Assembly: GCA_023398295.1 (NCBI GenBank) | Contig: JAEWSL010000064.1 | Location: 1 to 5,961, forward strand | Length of the DNA: 5,961 nt | Reading direction: 5' to 3' | DNA from: Elusimicrobiota bacterium | GTDB lineage: Bacteria; Elusimicrobiota; Elusimicrobia; Elusimicrobiales; Elusimicrobiaceae | Shown: positions 1 through 5,601 of the stretch, piece by piece | Position numbering within the stretch: position 1 is the stretch's first letter | Layout of the letters: every line of letters begins with the position of its first letter | The notes under the pieces: generated by a model | Told to the model about the DNA's origin: nothing | Seen by the model: the letters and a program-made list of their open reading frames with translations, nothing else | Database searches by the model: none | Translations under genes and position numbers: made by a program

Positions 1-743
1 CTGCCCCGGCGATGGCGCATCTTTCAATGATACACGGGCCAGACGGGACAAAGCTTTCCAAACGCCACGGGGACACCAGCGTTATGGAATATAAAAAGCA
101 GGGTTATCTGCCGCAGGCTCTGATAAACTATCTTGCTTTACTGGGGTGGAGCACGGCGGACTCCCAGCAGATTTTCAAACAGGGTGAGCTGGAAGAAAAG
201 TTTGATATTAAAGGCTGCCAGAAAAGCCCCGCCGTTTTTGACACTGTTAAATTGCAGTGGATGAACGGCGACTATATCCGCCAGCTTACCTGCGACGAAC
301 TTTACGCCGCCGCCAAGCCTTTTATTGACGAGGCGGGTTTTGCCAAAGGCGCGGAAGACGAATATCTTAAAAAAGTTGTTGCACTTGAGCAGGAAAAATA
401 TAAAACTTTAAGGGATATTCCCGCGCTTATAAATTTCTTCTTTGAAGATGTTAGATACGAAGAGGAAGCTGTGAATAAAGTTTTTAAGGCCCCCACGGCA
501 AAGCCCGCGCTTGAGGCTATGCTTAAAGCCTACGGCGCGCTGGAGGATTTTACCGAGCAGTCTTTGGAAGCTGCGGCGCGTTCTGCCGCCAAAGAAAACG
601 GCTTAAAAGCGGGGCAGGTTTTCCATCCTGTGCGCGTTGCCGTTTCGGGGCGCACGAACGGGCCTACTTTGTTTAAGATGCTTGAATATATGGGCAAAGA
701 AATGGTATTAAAGAGAATGGGGATTGCGTTATCTCTTTGCTAA
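1..743 (+). CDS. gltX: Glutamyl-tRNA synthetase, C-terminal part (5' end outside window)
   Basis: This is the C-terminal half of a cytoplasmic class I aminoacyl-tRNA synthetase that charges tRNA-Glu with glutamate using ATP. The reading frame is open to the left edge (codons in phase from base 3, reading Ala-Pro-Ala before the Met at base 12). That Met is therefore internal and the true start lies outside the window. The KMSKS-type signature of bacterial GluRS appears as KLSKRHG at bases 51-71, followed by the family-typical GYLPQALINYLALLGWS. The rest is the helical anticodon-binding region, ending with the usual GRTNGPTLFKMLEYMGKE block (about bases 651-704). The HIGH motif and catalytic domain are not in view. 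Discriminating and non-discriminating GluRS cannot be told apart from this part. The stop is TAA at 741-743, 17 bases before the next gene, so an operon is likely. Confidence 0.95.
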   Translation, partial: APAMAHLSMIHGPDGTKLSKRHGDTSVMEYKKQGYLPQALINYLALLGWSTADSQQIFKQGELEEKFDIKGCQKSPAVFDTVKLQWMNGDYIRQLTCDELYAAAKPFIDEAGFAKGAEDEYLKKVVALEQEKYKTLRDIPALINFFFEDVRYEEEAVNKVFKAPTAKPALEAMLKAYGALEDFTEQSLEAAARSAAKENGLKAGQVFHPVRVAVSGRTNGPTLFKMLEYMGKEMVLKRMGIALSLC

Positions 744-763
744 ACGATGTTGAGTAAACGATG
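741..763 (+). repeat. 9-base direct repeat spanning gltX stop and next start
   Basis: TAAACGATG occurs at 741-749 and again at 755-763, separated by TTGAG (14-base period). The first copy supplies the gltX stop TAA; the second supplies the ATG of the downstream gene. The TAA of the second copy (755-757) is in frame with that ATG, so the downstream gene cannot start further upstream. The first copy's ATG (747) opens a five-codon mini-ORF, M-L-S-K-R, whose TGA (762-764) overlaps the downstream ATG. No good Shine-Dalgarno sequence is visible here, so translational coupling is an inference. Confidence 0.6.
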
Positions 764-2701
764 AAATATTGGTACTTAAAAGGGGAGGACCTCTTCGGCC
801 CTGCCGAAGCTCGGGAGATTCTTCGTGATTCTGATTTCACGAAGGATACTCTTGTCTGCCCCGAACCTCACTGCGAAAAACAAAAATTCTGGAAACCCGC
901 CTACAGATATAACGAAGACTTTAATTTTTCCAAAGAAGAACTGCATGATATCCCGCAGGAAACGGAAAACGGCTTTGAACTTGAGATAGAAGATCTTACA
1001 AAAAATCCTCTTTACGATTCCGAATCCGTAAGGGAGGAAACCTTTAGGGAAGAAGCGGAAAAAGAAGAGCGCGAAGAGCGCAAAGACCATGCCGAGGATT
1101 TTTTTGTAAAAGCTCTCAGCGCACGGGAAGAACCGCCCGCTCCCCAACCTGTTTGCGAACCGGAGGAAGAGCAAAATAAGCTGGCGCAAATGCTTCAGGC
1201 TGACGAGGATACTCTTCCCACCGCCGTAACGAGGGATTTTGCCCAGGATTACGGCGGCGAAATTTCTAACAAAACAAAAATTTTCATCAGGTCGGAGCTT
1301 ACAAATCCCAAGGAAATGTCCCAAAGCGAGAAGAATGCTCTTGATCCCAAAAACATTGTCTTAAGACTTATGGGCACAGTGCCTTCGCGCGTGCTGGACG
1401 TTCCCGCGGCGGCTTCCGCCGCGGCTGCGGCGGAGCAGAACCCGTCGGTACAAAAGCAAAGCTCCGAGCCTGAAAAAGAGTCCGAAGTTTCCGAGGGCAC
1501 TTTATTTACTCCGCGGCCCAAAACATTAGGGCCCGTGGTGGTTACTCCGGAAAAGGAACTTATAACTGAAGTCCGCTCTTTGAAAAATAAGCCCGAGGAC
1601 ACAAGTTCCGGCCTGATAAAAGAAGGCGTTATAAAAGAAGATGATTCTTTTGAAGAGGAAGAGCCGGAAGTCTATATAAGCAAAGAGTTGAGGGAAACTC
1701 CCGCGCGGGCCGAAGGCGGCGCGCGGGCCGAAGCTCAGGAGGAGAAGAAGCCGGAAGTCCCTCTTCCCACGTTTTTTGATACGGAAGGCGTCCTTGTGCA
1801 GGGCGAAGGGCAGGATATTAAAAGCTCCGCCTCTTCTGTTTCCGAGAATACTAAAACCGTTCCCTCCACGTTTTCCGAAACGGTGAGCGCTGAAGATAAG
1901 TCCGCAGAGGCTTTTCCCATGTCCCTTCCCAAAAACGCCGCGCAGGACGAAGATGACGACGCCGAAGAGGAAATCCCCCATATTTTTGATAACAGCAGTT
2001 CCGACGACGGCATTTTTTCGGTCCTCGGCGCGAAAGGACAAAAGCAAAATCAAAGTTTAGAAGACATTGATAAAGAAGAAAAAGAAGAAGATGTCGCCTC
2101 GGCGGCGCCGTCTGCGGCGAAAAAAGTGTCTTCAACTGCAAACGCCGTGCCTACGATTAACGGCAAAATAATCAGTTCTTTTGAAGGGCATTCTGACGTC
2201 AGAAGGCCCAAGAACGATATAATTTATATTTTAATTCTTTTTATGGCGCTTGTTATGGGCGTAGCTTTGTTTATGACTTTTGTTATGCAGGGCGGCAAGA
2301 CAAAGAAAACTTACTCGTACGTTACGCAGAAAATACAGGAAAGACAGAAGACGGAAACTTTGCCGCAGGCCTCCGCCGTTTTGGAGGGCAATAATGCCGC
2401 TTCCGCCGCCGAACCTTCCGAAGACGAGCTTGAAACAAATAAGCGCAGCGCGCAGAACATTGTAAAAGGCATTGCTTTGGAACAGGAAGAAACAAGCCTT
2501 GTGGCCTACCTTGATAAAAAATATGAAGGTTATACTACGGAATGGCGCGCGGATTTATTGCACGACGACACTTATATTGTGGAGTTTGTGGCAAGAAGAA
2601 TAAGAAAAGAACCCGTGCAGTACATTTTTTCCGTTAATCTTACGGACGAAAAAGTGCAGGGCGACAATACTATAGCAAGGGAATTGCTTACAAAAAAATA
2701 A
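761..2701 (+). CDS. GYF-like domain, acidic linker, single-pass membrane protein of unknown function
   Basis: I do not recognise this as a named gene. Residues 1-50 resemble the GYF_2 (DUF4339) type: Trp4-Tyr-Leu, Leu-Phe-Gly-Pro at 11-14, and Phe-Trp-Lys-Pro at 43-46. In other proteins this domain binds proline-rich or partner peptides. Residues about 55-480 are low-complexity, rich in Glu, Asp, Ser and Ala, with a charged Glu/Arg stretch at 91-110, an Ala run at 216-224 and an ARAE repeat near 316-324; this is probably disordered. One hydrophobic segment (about 486-508, from DIIYILILFMALV) is a membrane helix. Residues 511-646 form a polar C-terminal part with a compact-looking end (about 580-643). 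There is no N-terminal signal peptide, so N-inside topology is likely, although positive charges flank both sides of the helix. The start is fixed by an in-frame TAA six bases upstream. The gene sits 24 bases before pilT, suggesting co-expression and perhaps a role with type IV pili; that link is inference. Confidence 0.85.
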   Translation: MKYWYLKGEDLFGPAEAREILRDSDFTKDTLVCPEPHCEKQKFWKPAYRYNEDFNFSKEELHDIPQETENGFELEIEDLTKNPLYDSESVREETFREEAEKEEREERKDHAEDFFVKALSAREEPPAPQPVCEPEEEQNKLAQMLQADEDTLPTAVTRDFAQDYGGEISNKTKIFIRSELTNPKEMSQSEKNALDPKNIVLRLMGTVPSRVLDVPAAASAAAAAEQNPSVQKQSSEPEKESEVSEGTLFTPRPKTLGPVVVTPEKELITEVRSLKNKPEDTSSGLIKEGVIKEDDSFEEEEPEVYISKELRETPARAEGGARAEAQEEKKPEVPLPTFFDTEGVLVQGEGQDIKSSASSVSENTKTVPSTFSETVSAEDKSAEAFPMSLPKNAAQDEDDDAEEEIPHIFDNSSSDDGIFSVLGAKGQKQNQSLEDIDKEEKEEDVASAAPSAAKKVSSTANAVPTINGKIISSFEGHSDVRRPKNDIIYILILFMALVMGVALFMTFVMQGGKTKKTYSYVTQKIQERQKTETLPQASAVLEGNNAASAAEPSEDELETNKRSAQNIVKGIALEQEETSLVAYLDKKYEGYTTEWRADLLHDDTYIVEFVARRIRKEPVQYIFSVNLTDEKVQGDNTIARELLTKK

Positions 2702-2710
2702 ACGGCTGAA

Positions 2711-2719
2711 AAAGGAGAT
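2711..2719 (+). promoter_or_regulatory. Strong ribosome binding site of pilT
   Basis: AAAGGAGAT lies with its GGAG core eight bases before the ATG at 2726. It is much stronger than anything ahead of the preceding gene, so PilT may be translated more efficiently than its upstream neighbour. It supports ATG 2726 as the pilT start. Confidence 0.85.
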
Positions 2720-2725
2720 ATCCCT

Positions 2726-3793
2726 ATGGTTACATTAGACGAGTTATTCCAAATTATGAAAGATAAAGGCGCTTCCGACCTGCATCTTACGGTTGGCATT
2801 TCGCCTGTTTTGCGTATTGAGGGGGGGTTATTTGCCACGCCCTTTGAGCCGCTTACGCCCGAGATGGTGCAATCCCTTATATATTCCATTATGAGCGAGG
2901 AGCAAAGACAAAGATTTGAAAGCAGCAACGAACTGGATTTTGCTTTCTCCTTAAAGAGCATAGGCCGCATGAGGGTAAACGTTTACCGCCAGCGCGGCTC
3001 GGTCGGGGTGGCTATAAGGGCGATACCTTTTGAATTTAGGACTTTCCGCCAGCTGGGTTTGCCCCTGGCGGTTGATAATCTTGTGCATTTGACCAAAGGC
3101 CTTGTGCTTGTAACGGGGCCGACAGGCTCGGGCAAAAGCACTACGCTTGCCAGCATGATAAACTTCATCAACGAAAATTACGGTTACCATATTATGACGG
3201 TGGAGGATCCTATTGAGTTTGTGCACGAGCATAAAAAGAGCATTGTAAACCAAAGGGAAGTCGGCGCCGACACCAAAGATTTTGCTACTGCCCTGCGGTA
3301 TGTTCTAAGGCAGGATCCCGACGTAATTTTAATCGGCGAGATGCGCGACTTGGAAACAACCCAGCAAGCCTTAAACGCGGCGGAAACGGGCCACCTCGTT
3401 TTTGGCACTTTGCATACAAGCGACGCCATGCAAACCATTAACCGCATAATAGATATGTTTCCGCCCAATCAGCAGGAGCAGGTAAGAACGCAGTTCTCTT
3501 TTGTTTTAGAGGCAATTTTATCCCAGCAGCTTTTGCAGACTGCCGACGGCAAAAGCCGCGTGCTTGCGCCCGAAGTGCTTTTGGCCACGCCTGCTGCGCG
3601 CGCTCTTATAAGGGATAGAAAGACCGAGCAGCTCGTCCACGTTATGCAAACCAGCCAGAAAGCCGGTATGATTACCATGAACCAAAGCTTGGGCGATCTT
3701 TATATGGCCAACACCATTACCTATCAGGAAGCTATTTTCCATTCCAGCGACGTAAACGACCTCAAGAGCTATCTTGACCAGCATATGCGCTGA
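2726..3793 (+). CDS. pilT: Type IV pilus retraction ATPase PilT
   Basis: This is a cytoplasmic hexameric secretion ATPase that drives pilus depolymerisation and twitching motility at the base of the type IV pilus machine. Its 355 residues are a normal PilT length. The N-terminal PAS-like domain starts with the family-typical LDELFQIMKDKGASDLHLT. Walker A is GPTGSGKS at 131-138 (Lys137), the Asp box is TVEDPIE at 158-164, Walker B is DVILIGEMRD at 199-208 with catalytic Glu205, and the His box GTLHT at 227-231 contains His230. The C-terminal PilT element (AIRNLIRE type) appears as ARALIRDRK at 291-299, followed by MITMNQSLGDLYMANTITYQ. This C-terminal signature and the lack of a PilB-type zinc-binding insert favour PilT over PilB; a PilU paralogue is less likely but not excluded. 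The gene ends in tandem in-frame stops TGA-TAG (3791-3796) and is followed by an intrinsic terminator. A run of seven G lies at 2821-2827. Confidence 0.96.
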   Translation: MVTLDELFQIMKDKGASDLHLTVGISPVLRIEGGLFATPFEPLTPEMVQSLIYSIMSEEQRQRFESSNELDFAFSLKSIGRMRVNVYRQRGSVGVAIRAIPFEFRTFRQLGLPLAVDNLVHLTKGLVLVTGPTGSGKSTTLASMINFINENYGYHIMTVEDPIEFVHEHKKSIVNQREVGADTKDFATALRYVLRQDPDVILIGEMRDLETTQQALNAAETGHLVFGTLHTSDAMQTINRIIDMFPPNQQEQVRTQFSFVLEAILSQQLLQTADGKSRVLAPEVLLATPAARALIRDRKTEQLVHVMQTSQKAGMITMNQSLGDLYMANTITYQEAIFHSSDVNDLKSYLDQHMR

Positions 3794-3825
3794 TAGTTTT
3801 CTCTTTCGGTATTTTTCCGCGCTCA

Positions 3826-3862
3826 AACAAAAAAACGGGATTAAAAATCCCGTTTTTTTGTT
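3826..3862. terminator. Bidirectional intrinsic terminator between pilT and tRNA-Arg
   Basis: A perfect 17-bp inverted repeat (3826-3842 with 3846-3862) has a three-base AAA loop. The core is CGGGATT paired with AATCCCG, flanked by A7 on the left and T7 on the right. Read on the plus strand it gives a GC stem followed by a U run 32 bases after the pilT stop. On the minus strand the A run becomes the U run, 31 bases beyond the tRNA 3' end. It therefore suits both converging transcripts. Confidence 0.92.
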
Positions 3863-3892
3863 TTTTCGCAATTTTATTTTATCAAAACAAAT

Positions 3893-3964
3893 TGCGCTTA
3901 GCGGGAGTTGAACCCGCATCTTCGGCTTCGGAGGCCGAGGCTCTATCCATTGAACTATAAGCGC
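3893..3964 (-). tRNA. tRNA-Arg (anticodon CCG)
   Basis: The minus strand folds into a complete 72-base cloverleaf. Acceptor arms GCGCTTA and TAAGCGC pair over seven bases, with discriminator A. The D stem is GTTC/GAGC, the anticodon stem TCGGC/GCCGA with loop CTCCGAA, the variable loop AGAT, and the T stem GCGGG/CCCGC with loop TTCAACT. The anticodon CCG reads the Arg codon CGG, which is used in neighbouring genes (for example in the ARAE repeats at 1703-1733). The 3' CCA is not encoded (ATT follows the acceptor stem), so it must be added enzymatically. The gene lies downstream of rimO on the same strand, and I saw no clear terminator in between. It could have its own promoter or receive rimO read-through. 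Confidence 0.95.
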
Positions 3965-3981
3965 CTCTTTTTTCCTTCAGC

Positions 3982-4107
3982 TTTTTTACTTCGGCTTTTG
4001 AGTTTAGGCTTCGTTTTCGCGGGCTTAACTACCTGTTCGCTCGCGCTCACTGCCGCGGTAGTCCGCGCCCGCTCAGGCCTCGCCTAAACTCAAAAGCCTC
4101 GTAAAAA
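3982..4107. repeat. Imperfect inverted-repeat element in the rimO-tRNA gap
   Basis: The arms GGCTTTTGAGTTTAGGC (3993-4009) and GCCTAAACTCAAAAGCC (4082-4098) are perfect 17-base inverted repeats. The match continues imperfectly outward (TTTTTAC at 3983-3989 with GTAAAAA at 4101-4107). Inward, GCGGGC and ACTACC (4019-4033) pair with GGTAGT and GCCCGC of 4057-4072. The centre holds a small hairpin, CGCGG-TAGT-CCGCG at 4054-4067. There is no coding potential and no U tail, so it does not look like an intrinsic terminator. It resembles a REP- or MITE-like palindromic element; whether it is dispersed in the genome cannot be seen here. Confidence 0.75.
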
Positions 4108-4136
4108 TTCTTGCAGAAATCCTCGTAAAAATTCTT
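4097..4136. repeat. 16-base direct repeat CCTCGTAAAAATTCTT
   Basis: CCTCGTAAAAATTCTT is found at 4097-4112 and 4121-4136, a 24-base period. A shorter third version, CCTCGTAAAAA, is at 4195-4205. The first and third form the outer ends of the two larger repeat copies; the middle one stands alone. This suggests stepwise duplication of the element's end. Confidence 0.75.
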
Positions 4137-4148
4137 TCTTTTGCTGAT

Positions 4149-4205
4149 TGCCGCGGTAGTCCGCGCCCGCTCAAGCCTCGTCTAAACTCAAAATCCTCGT
4201 AAAAA
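4149..4205. repeat. Second, partial copy of the palindromic element (right half only)
   Basis: These 57 bases match 4051-4107 with only three differences, at an offset of exactly 98 bases. The first 25 bases are identical and include the CGCGG-TAGT-CCGCG hairpin. This copy lacks a matching left arm directly beside it, so it looks like a truncated or duplicated half-element. It ends 25 bases from the rimO stop codon and would lie in the rimO 3' untranslated region. Confidence 0.8.
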
Positions 4206-4230
4206 ATTACCGTTTAGCCGCGTTAAAAAA

Positions 4231-5517
4231 TTATTTAACTTGCTTTCCAACGCGCTCGTAGCCTTTTGCGGAAATAATTTTTACCTTAAGGATTTTTCCC
4301 GCTTCAACCGGTTTTTGAAAGCGCAGCGTGCCGTCAATATCGGGCGCGTCTTTATATGTGCGTCCTATGTTTTGGCTGTCGCTTACAGCCTCCACAACGC
4401 TGCCCGCAAGCTTTTTATTTATCCCGTCAATAACGCGGCTTTGCGTTTTTTGCAACTCGTCGGCTCGCGCGCGTTTTATGGCGGGCGGTATCTGCCCTTT
4501 CATATCATAGGCTGCGGTATCTTTTTCGCGGGAATATTCAAATACGCCCACATTGTCAAACTTATATTCTTTTACAAAGGCGTTAAGTTCTTCAAAAGCC
4601 CTGTCGCTTTCCTGCGGGAATCCGACGATAAAATTTGTCCTTATCGCGATATCCGGCATTTCTGCGCGCAGCATTTGCAAGACCTCTTTTATTTGCGCTG
4701 GCCCGCAATGGCGGCGCATATTTTTCAAAATATCGCTGTTTATATGCTGCAGCGGGATATCAAGGTAATTAAAAATTTTTTCTTCCGCAGCCATAATTTT
4801 CGCCAGTTCTTTTGTAACGCGGTGCGGGTAGGCGTACATTATTCTTATGCGTTCAAGTTTTTTTATTTTTACGAGTTTTTTCAACAGTTCTTCAAGCTGC
4901 GGCTTGCCGTATAAATCGGTTCCGTAAGAGGTTGTGTCCTGCGCTATTAAAGAAAATTCTTTCACGCCGTTTTGCGCCATAATGCTTGCTTCCCGCACTA
5001 CTTCTTCAATGGGTTTAGAGCGGTAAATCCCGCGTATAAAAGGTATTGCGCAGTAGGCGCAGCGGTTATTGCAGCCGTCTGCAATTTTAAGATAGGCGCT
5101 GTGCGGCAAAGTAAGGCTTATTTTATACTCTGGGCTGTGCAGGGTTTTGGGAATGGGGGCAAAAAACTGGCCCTTTTTTGCGAAGATATTTTCAATTTCC
5201 GCCTGTTTTGCCAGCGAAAACACATTGTCCACCGAGGGGAAAGTATTTTTTATCTCTTTTCCCAGCCGCTCGGCTGCGCATCCCGTTACAAGAACTTTTT
5301 TTATTTTGCCCCGCTCTTTAAGTTTAAGCGCAAATTTAATATTTTCCCGCGCTTCTTTTAGCGAGGAGGCTAAAAACGCGCAGGTGTTTATTATGACAGC
5401 CTCGGCTTCGTTTAGGTCAAAAGTCAGCTCGTGGCCGCAGGCGGCCAGGCGGGCGCAAAAGTCCTCGCTGTCGGTAAGGTTTTTGGGGCAGCCCAAGCTT
5501 ATTAAATAGAATCTCAT
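4231..5517 (-). CDS. rimO: Ribosomal protein S12 methylthiotransferase RimO
   Basis: RimO is a cytoplasmic radical-SAM enzyme that adds a methylthio group to the conserved aspartate of ribosomal protein uS12. Its 428 residues are close to the usual length. The N-terminal UPF0004 domain begins with SLGCPKNLTDSE and carries the auxiliary-cluster cysteines Cys10, Cys46 (INTCAFL) and Cys80 (GCAAER). The radical-SAM CxxxCxxC motif is Cys149, Cys153 and Cys156 in DGCNNRCAYCAIP. Further family signatures are LIAQDTTSYGTDLYG (190-204), YLDIPLQHINSDILKNMRR (251-269) and IRTNFIVGFPQESD (292-305). A C-terminal TRAM domain (about 365-428) includes DAPDIDGTL. The SLGCPKN start and the DAPDIDG block favour RimO over the tRNA-modifying relative MiaB. 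No Shine-Dalgarno sequence is visible before ATG 5517; instead TATATATA directly precedes it. The gene diverges from the lipoprotein gene at 5602. Confidence 0.96.
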   Translation of the reverse strand: MRFYLISLGCPKNLTDSEDFCARLAACGHELTFDLNEAEAVIINTCAFLASSLKEARENIKFALKLKERGKIKKVLVTGCAAERLGKEIKNTFPSVDNVFSLAKQAEIENIFAKKGQFFAPIPKTLHSPEYKISLTLPHSAYLKIADGCNNRCAYCAIPFIRGIYRSKPIEEVVREASIMAQNGVKEFSLIAQDTTSYGTDLYGKPQLEELLKKLVKIKKLERIRIMYAYPHRVTKELAKIMAAEEKIFNYLDIPLQHINSDILKNMRRHCGPAQIKEVLQMLRAEMPDIAIRTNFIVGFPQESDRAFEELNAFVKEYKFDNVGVFEYSREKDTAAYDMKGQIPPAIKRARADELQKTQSRVIDGINKKLAGSVVEAVSDSQNIGRTYKDAPDIDGTLRFQKPVEAGKILKVKIISAKGYERVGKQVK

Positions 5518-5537
5518 TATATATAGGATATCAAAAT

Positions 5538-5565
5538 TTCAAAGCTAAATAAAATTTGCTATCAT
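5538..5565 (+). promoter_or_regulatory. Candidate sigma-70-type promoter for the MBL-fold lipoprotein gene
   Basis: TTCAAA (5538-5543, four of six matches to TTGACA) and TATCAT (5560-5565, five of six to TATAAT) are 16 bases apart. They would place the transcript start near 5572, about 30 bases ahead of ATG 5602. The surrounding A/T-rich stretch 5516-5570 also serves as the upstream region of rimO on the other strand. Pattern match only. Confidence 0.45.
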
Positions 5566-5572
5566 TTTGTAA

Positions 5573-5594
5573 GGCGCAAAGCGCGCCGGGGAGG
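5573..5594 (+). promoter_or_regulatory. Leader hairpin and strong ribosome binding site
   Basis: GGGGAGG at 5588-5594 is a strong Shine-Dalgarno sequence seven bases before ATG 5602 and fixes that start. Immediately before it, GGCGC (5573-5577) can pair with GCGCC (5583-5587) around a five-base loop. This small stem ends exactly where the ribosome binding site begins and might affect its access; that effect is inferred. Confidence 0.7.
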
Positions 5595-5601
5595 TATTTT
5601 T

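Noticed and set aside
776..2141. Several minus-strand open frames (including 776-1324, 1249-1602, 1526-2053, 1735-2013 and 1851-2141)
   Set aside because: They lie antisense to the GYF-like gene, mutually overlap, show low-complexity Phe/Arg- or Ser-rich translations and match no family. They mirror the biased composition of the acidic linker.
2219..2235. TATAAT-like A/T-rich stretch inside the GYF-like gene as an internal pilT promoter
   Set aside because: It encodes the hydrophobic membrane segment, lies about 500 bases from pilT and has no convincing -35 partner.
2951..3919. Minus-strand open frames opposite pilT and its terminator
   Set aside because: pilT is intact and conserved throughout. 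The frames look like antisense shadows, and one (3518-3919) runs through the terminator and into the tRNA.
3965..4035. Dedicated promoter for tRNA-Arg on the minus strand
   Set aside because: TAAACT (rev. comp. of 4003-4008) could be a -10 box, but the best -35 candidate upstream matches only about three of six bases. Not strong enough to annotate.
3965..4230. Possible CRISPR array in the rimO-tRNA gap
   Set aside because: The repeats differ in length, include inverted copies and lack regular spacers; no cas gene is in view. An inverted-repeat element fits better.
4201..4230. Possible intrinsic terminator of rimO just after its stop codon
   Set aside because: On the minus strand, TTAAC...GGTAA before a T run forms only a short, mismatched stem, too weak to call.
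4240..5509. Plus-strand open frames opposite rimO (4240-4914, 4972-5361, 5147-5509)
   Set aside because: rimO is complete, with all family motifs in the expected order, and the opposite frames have no recognisable motif or ribosome binding site.
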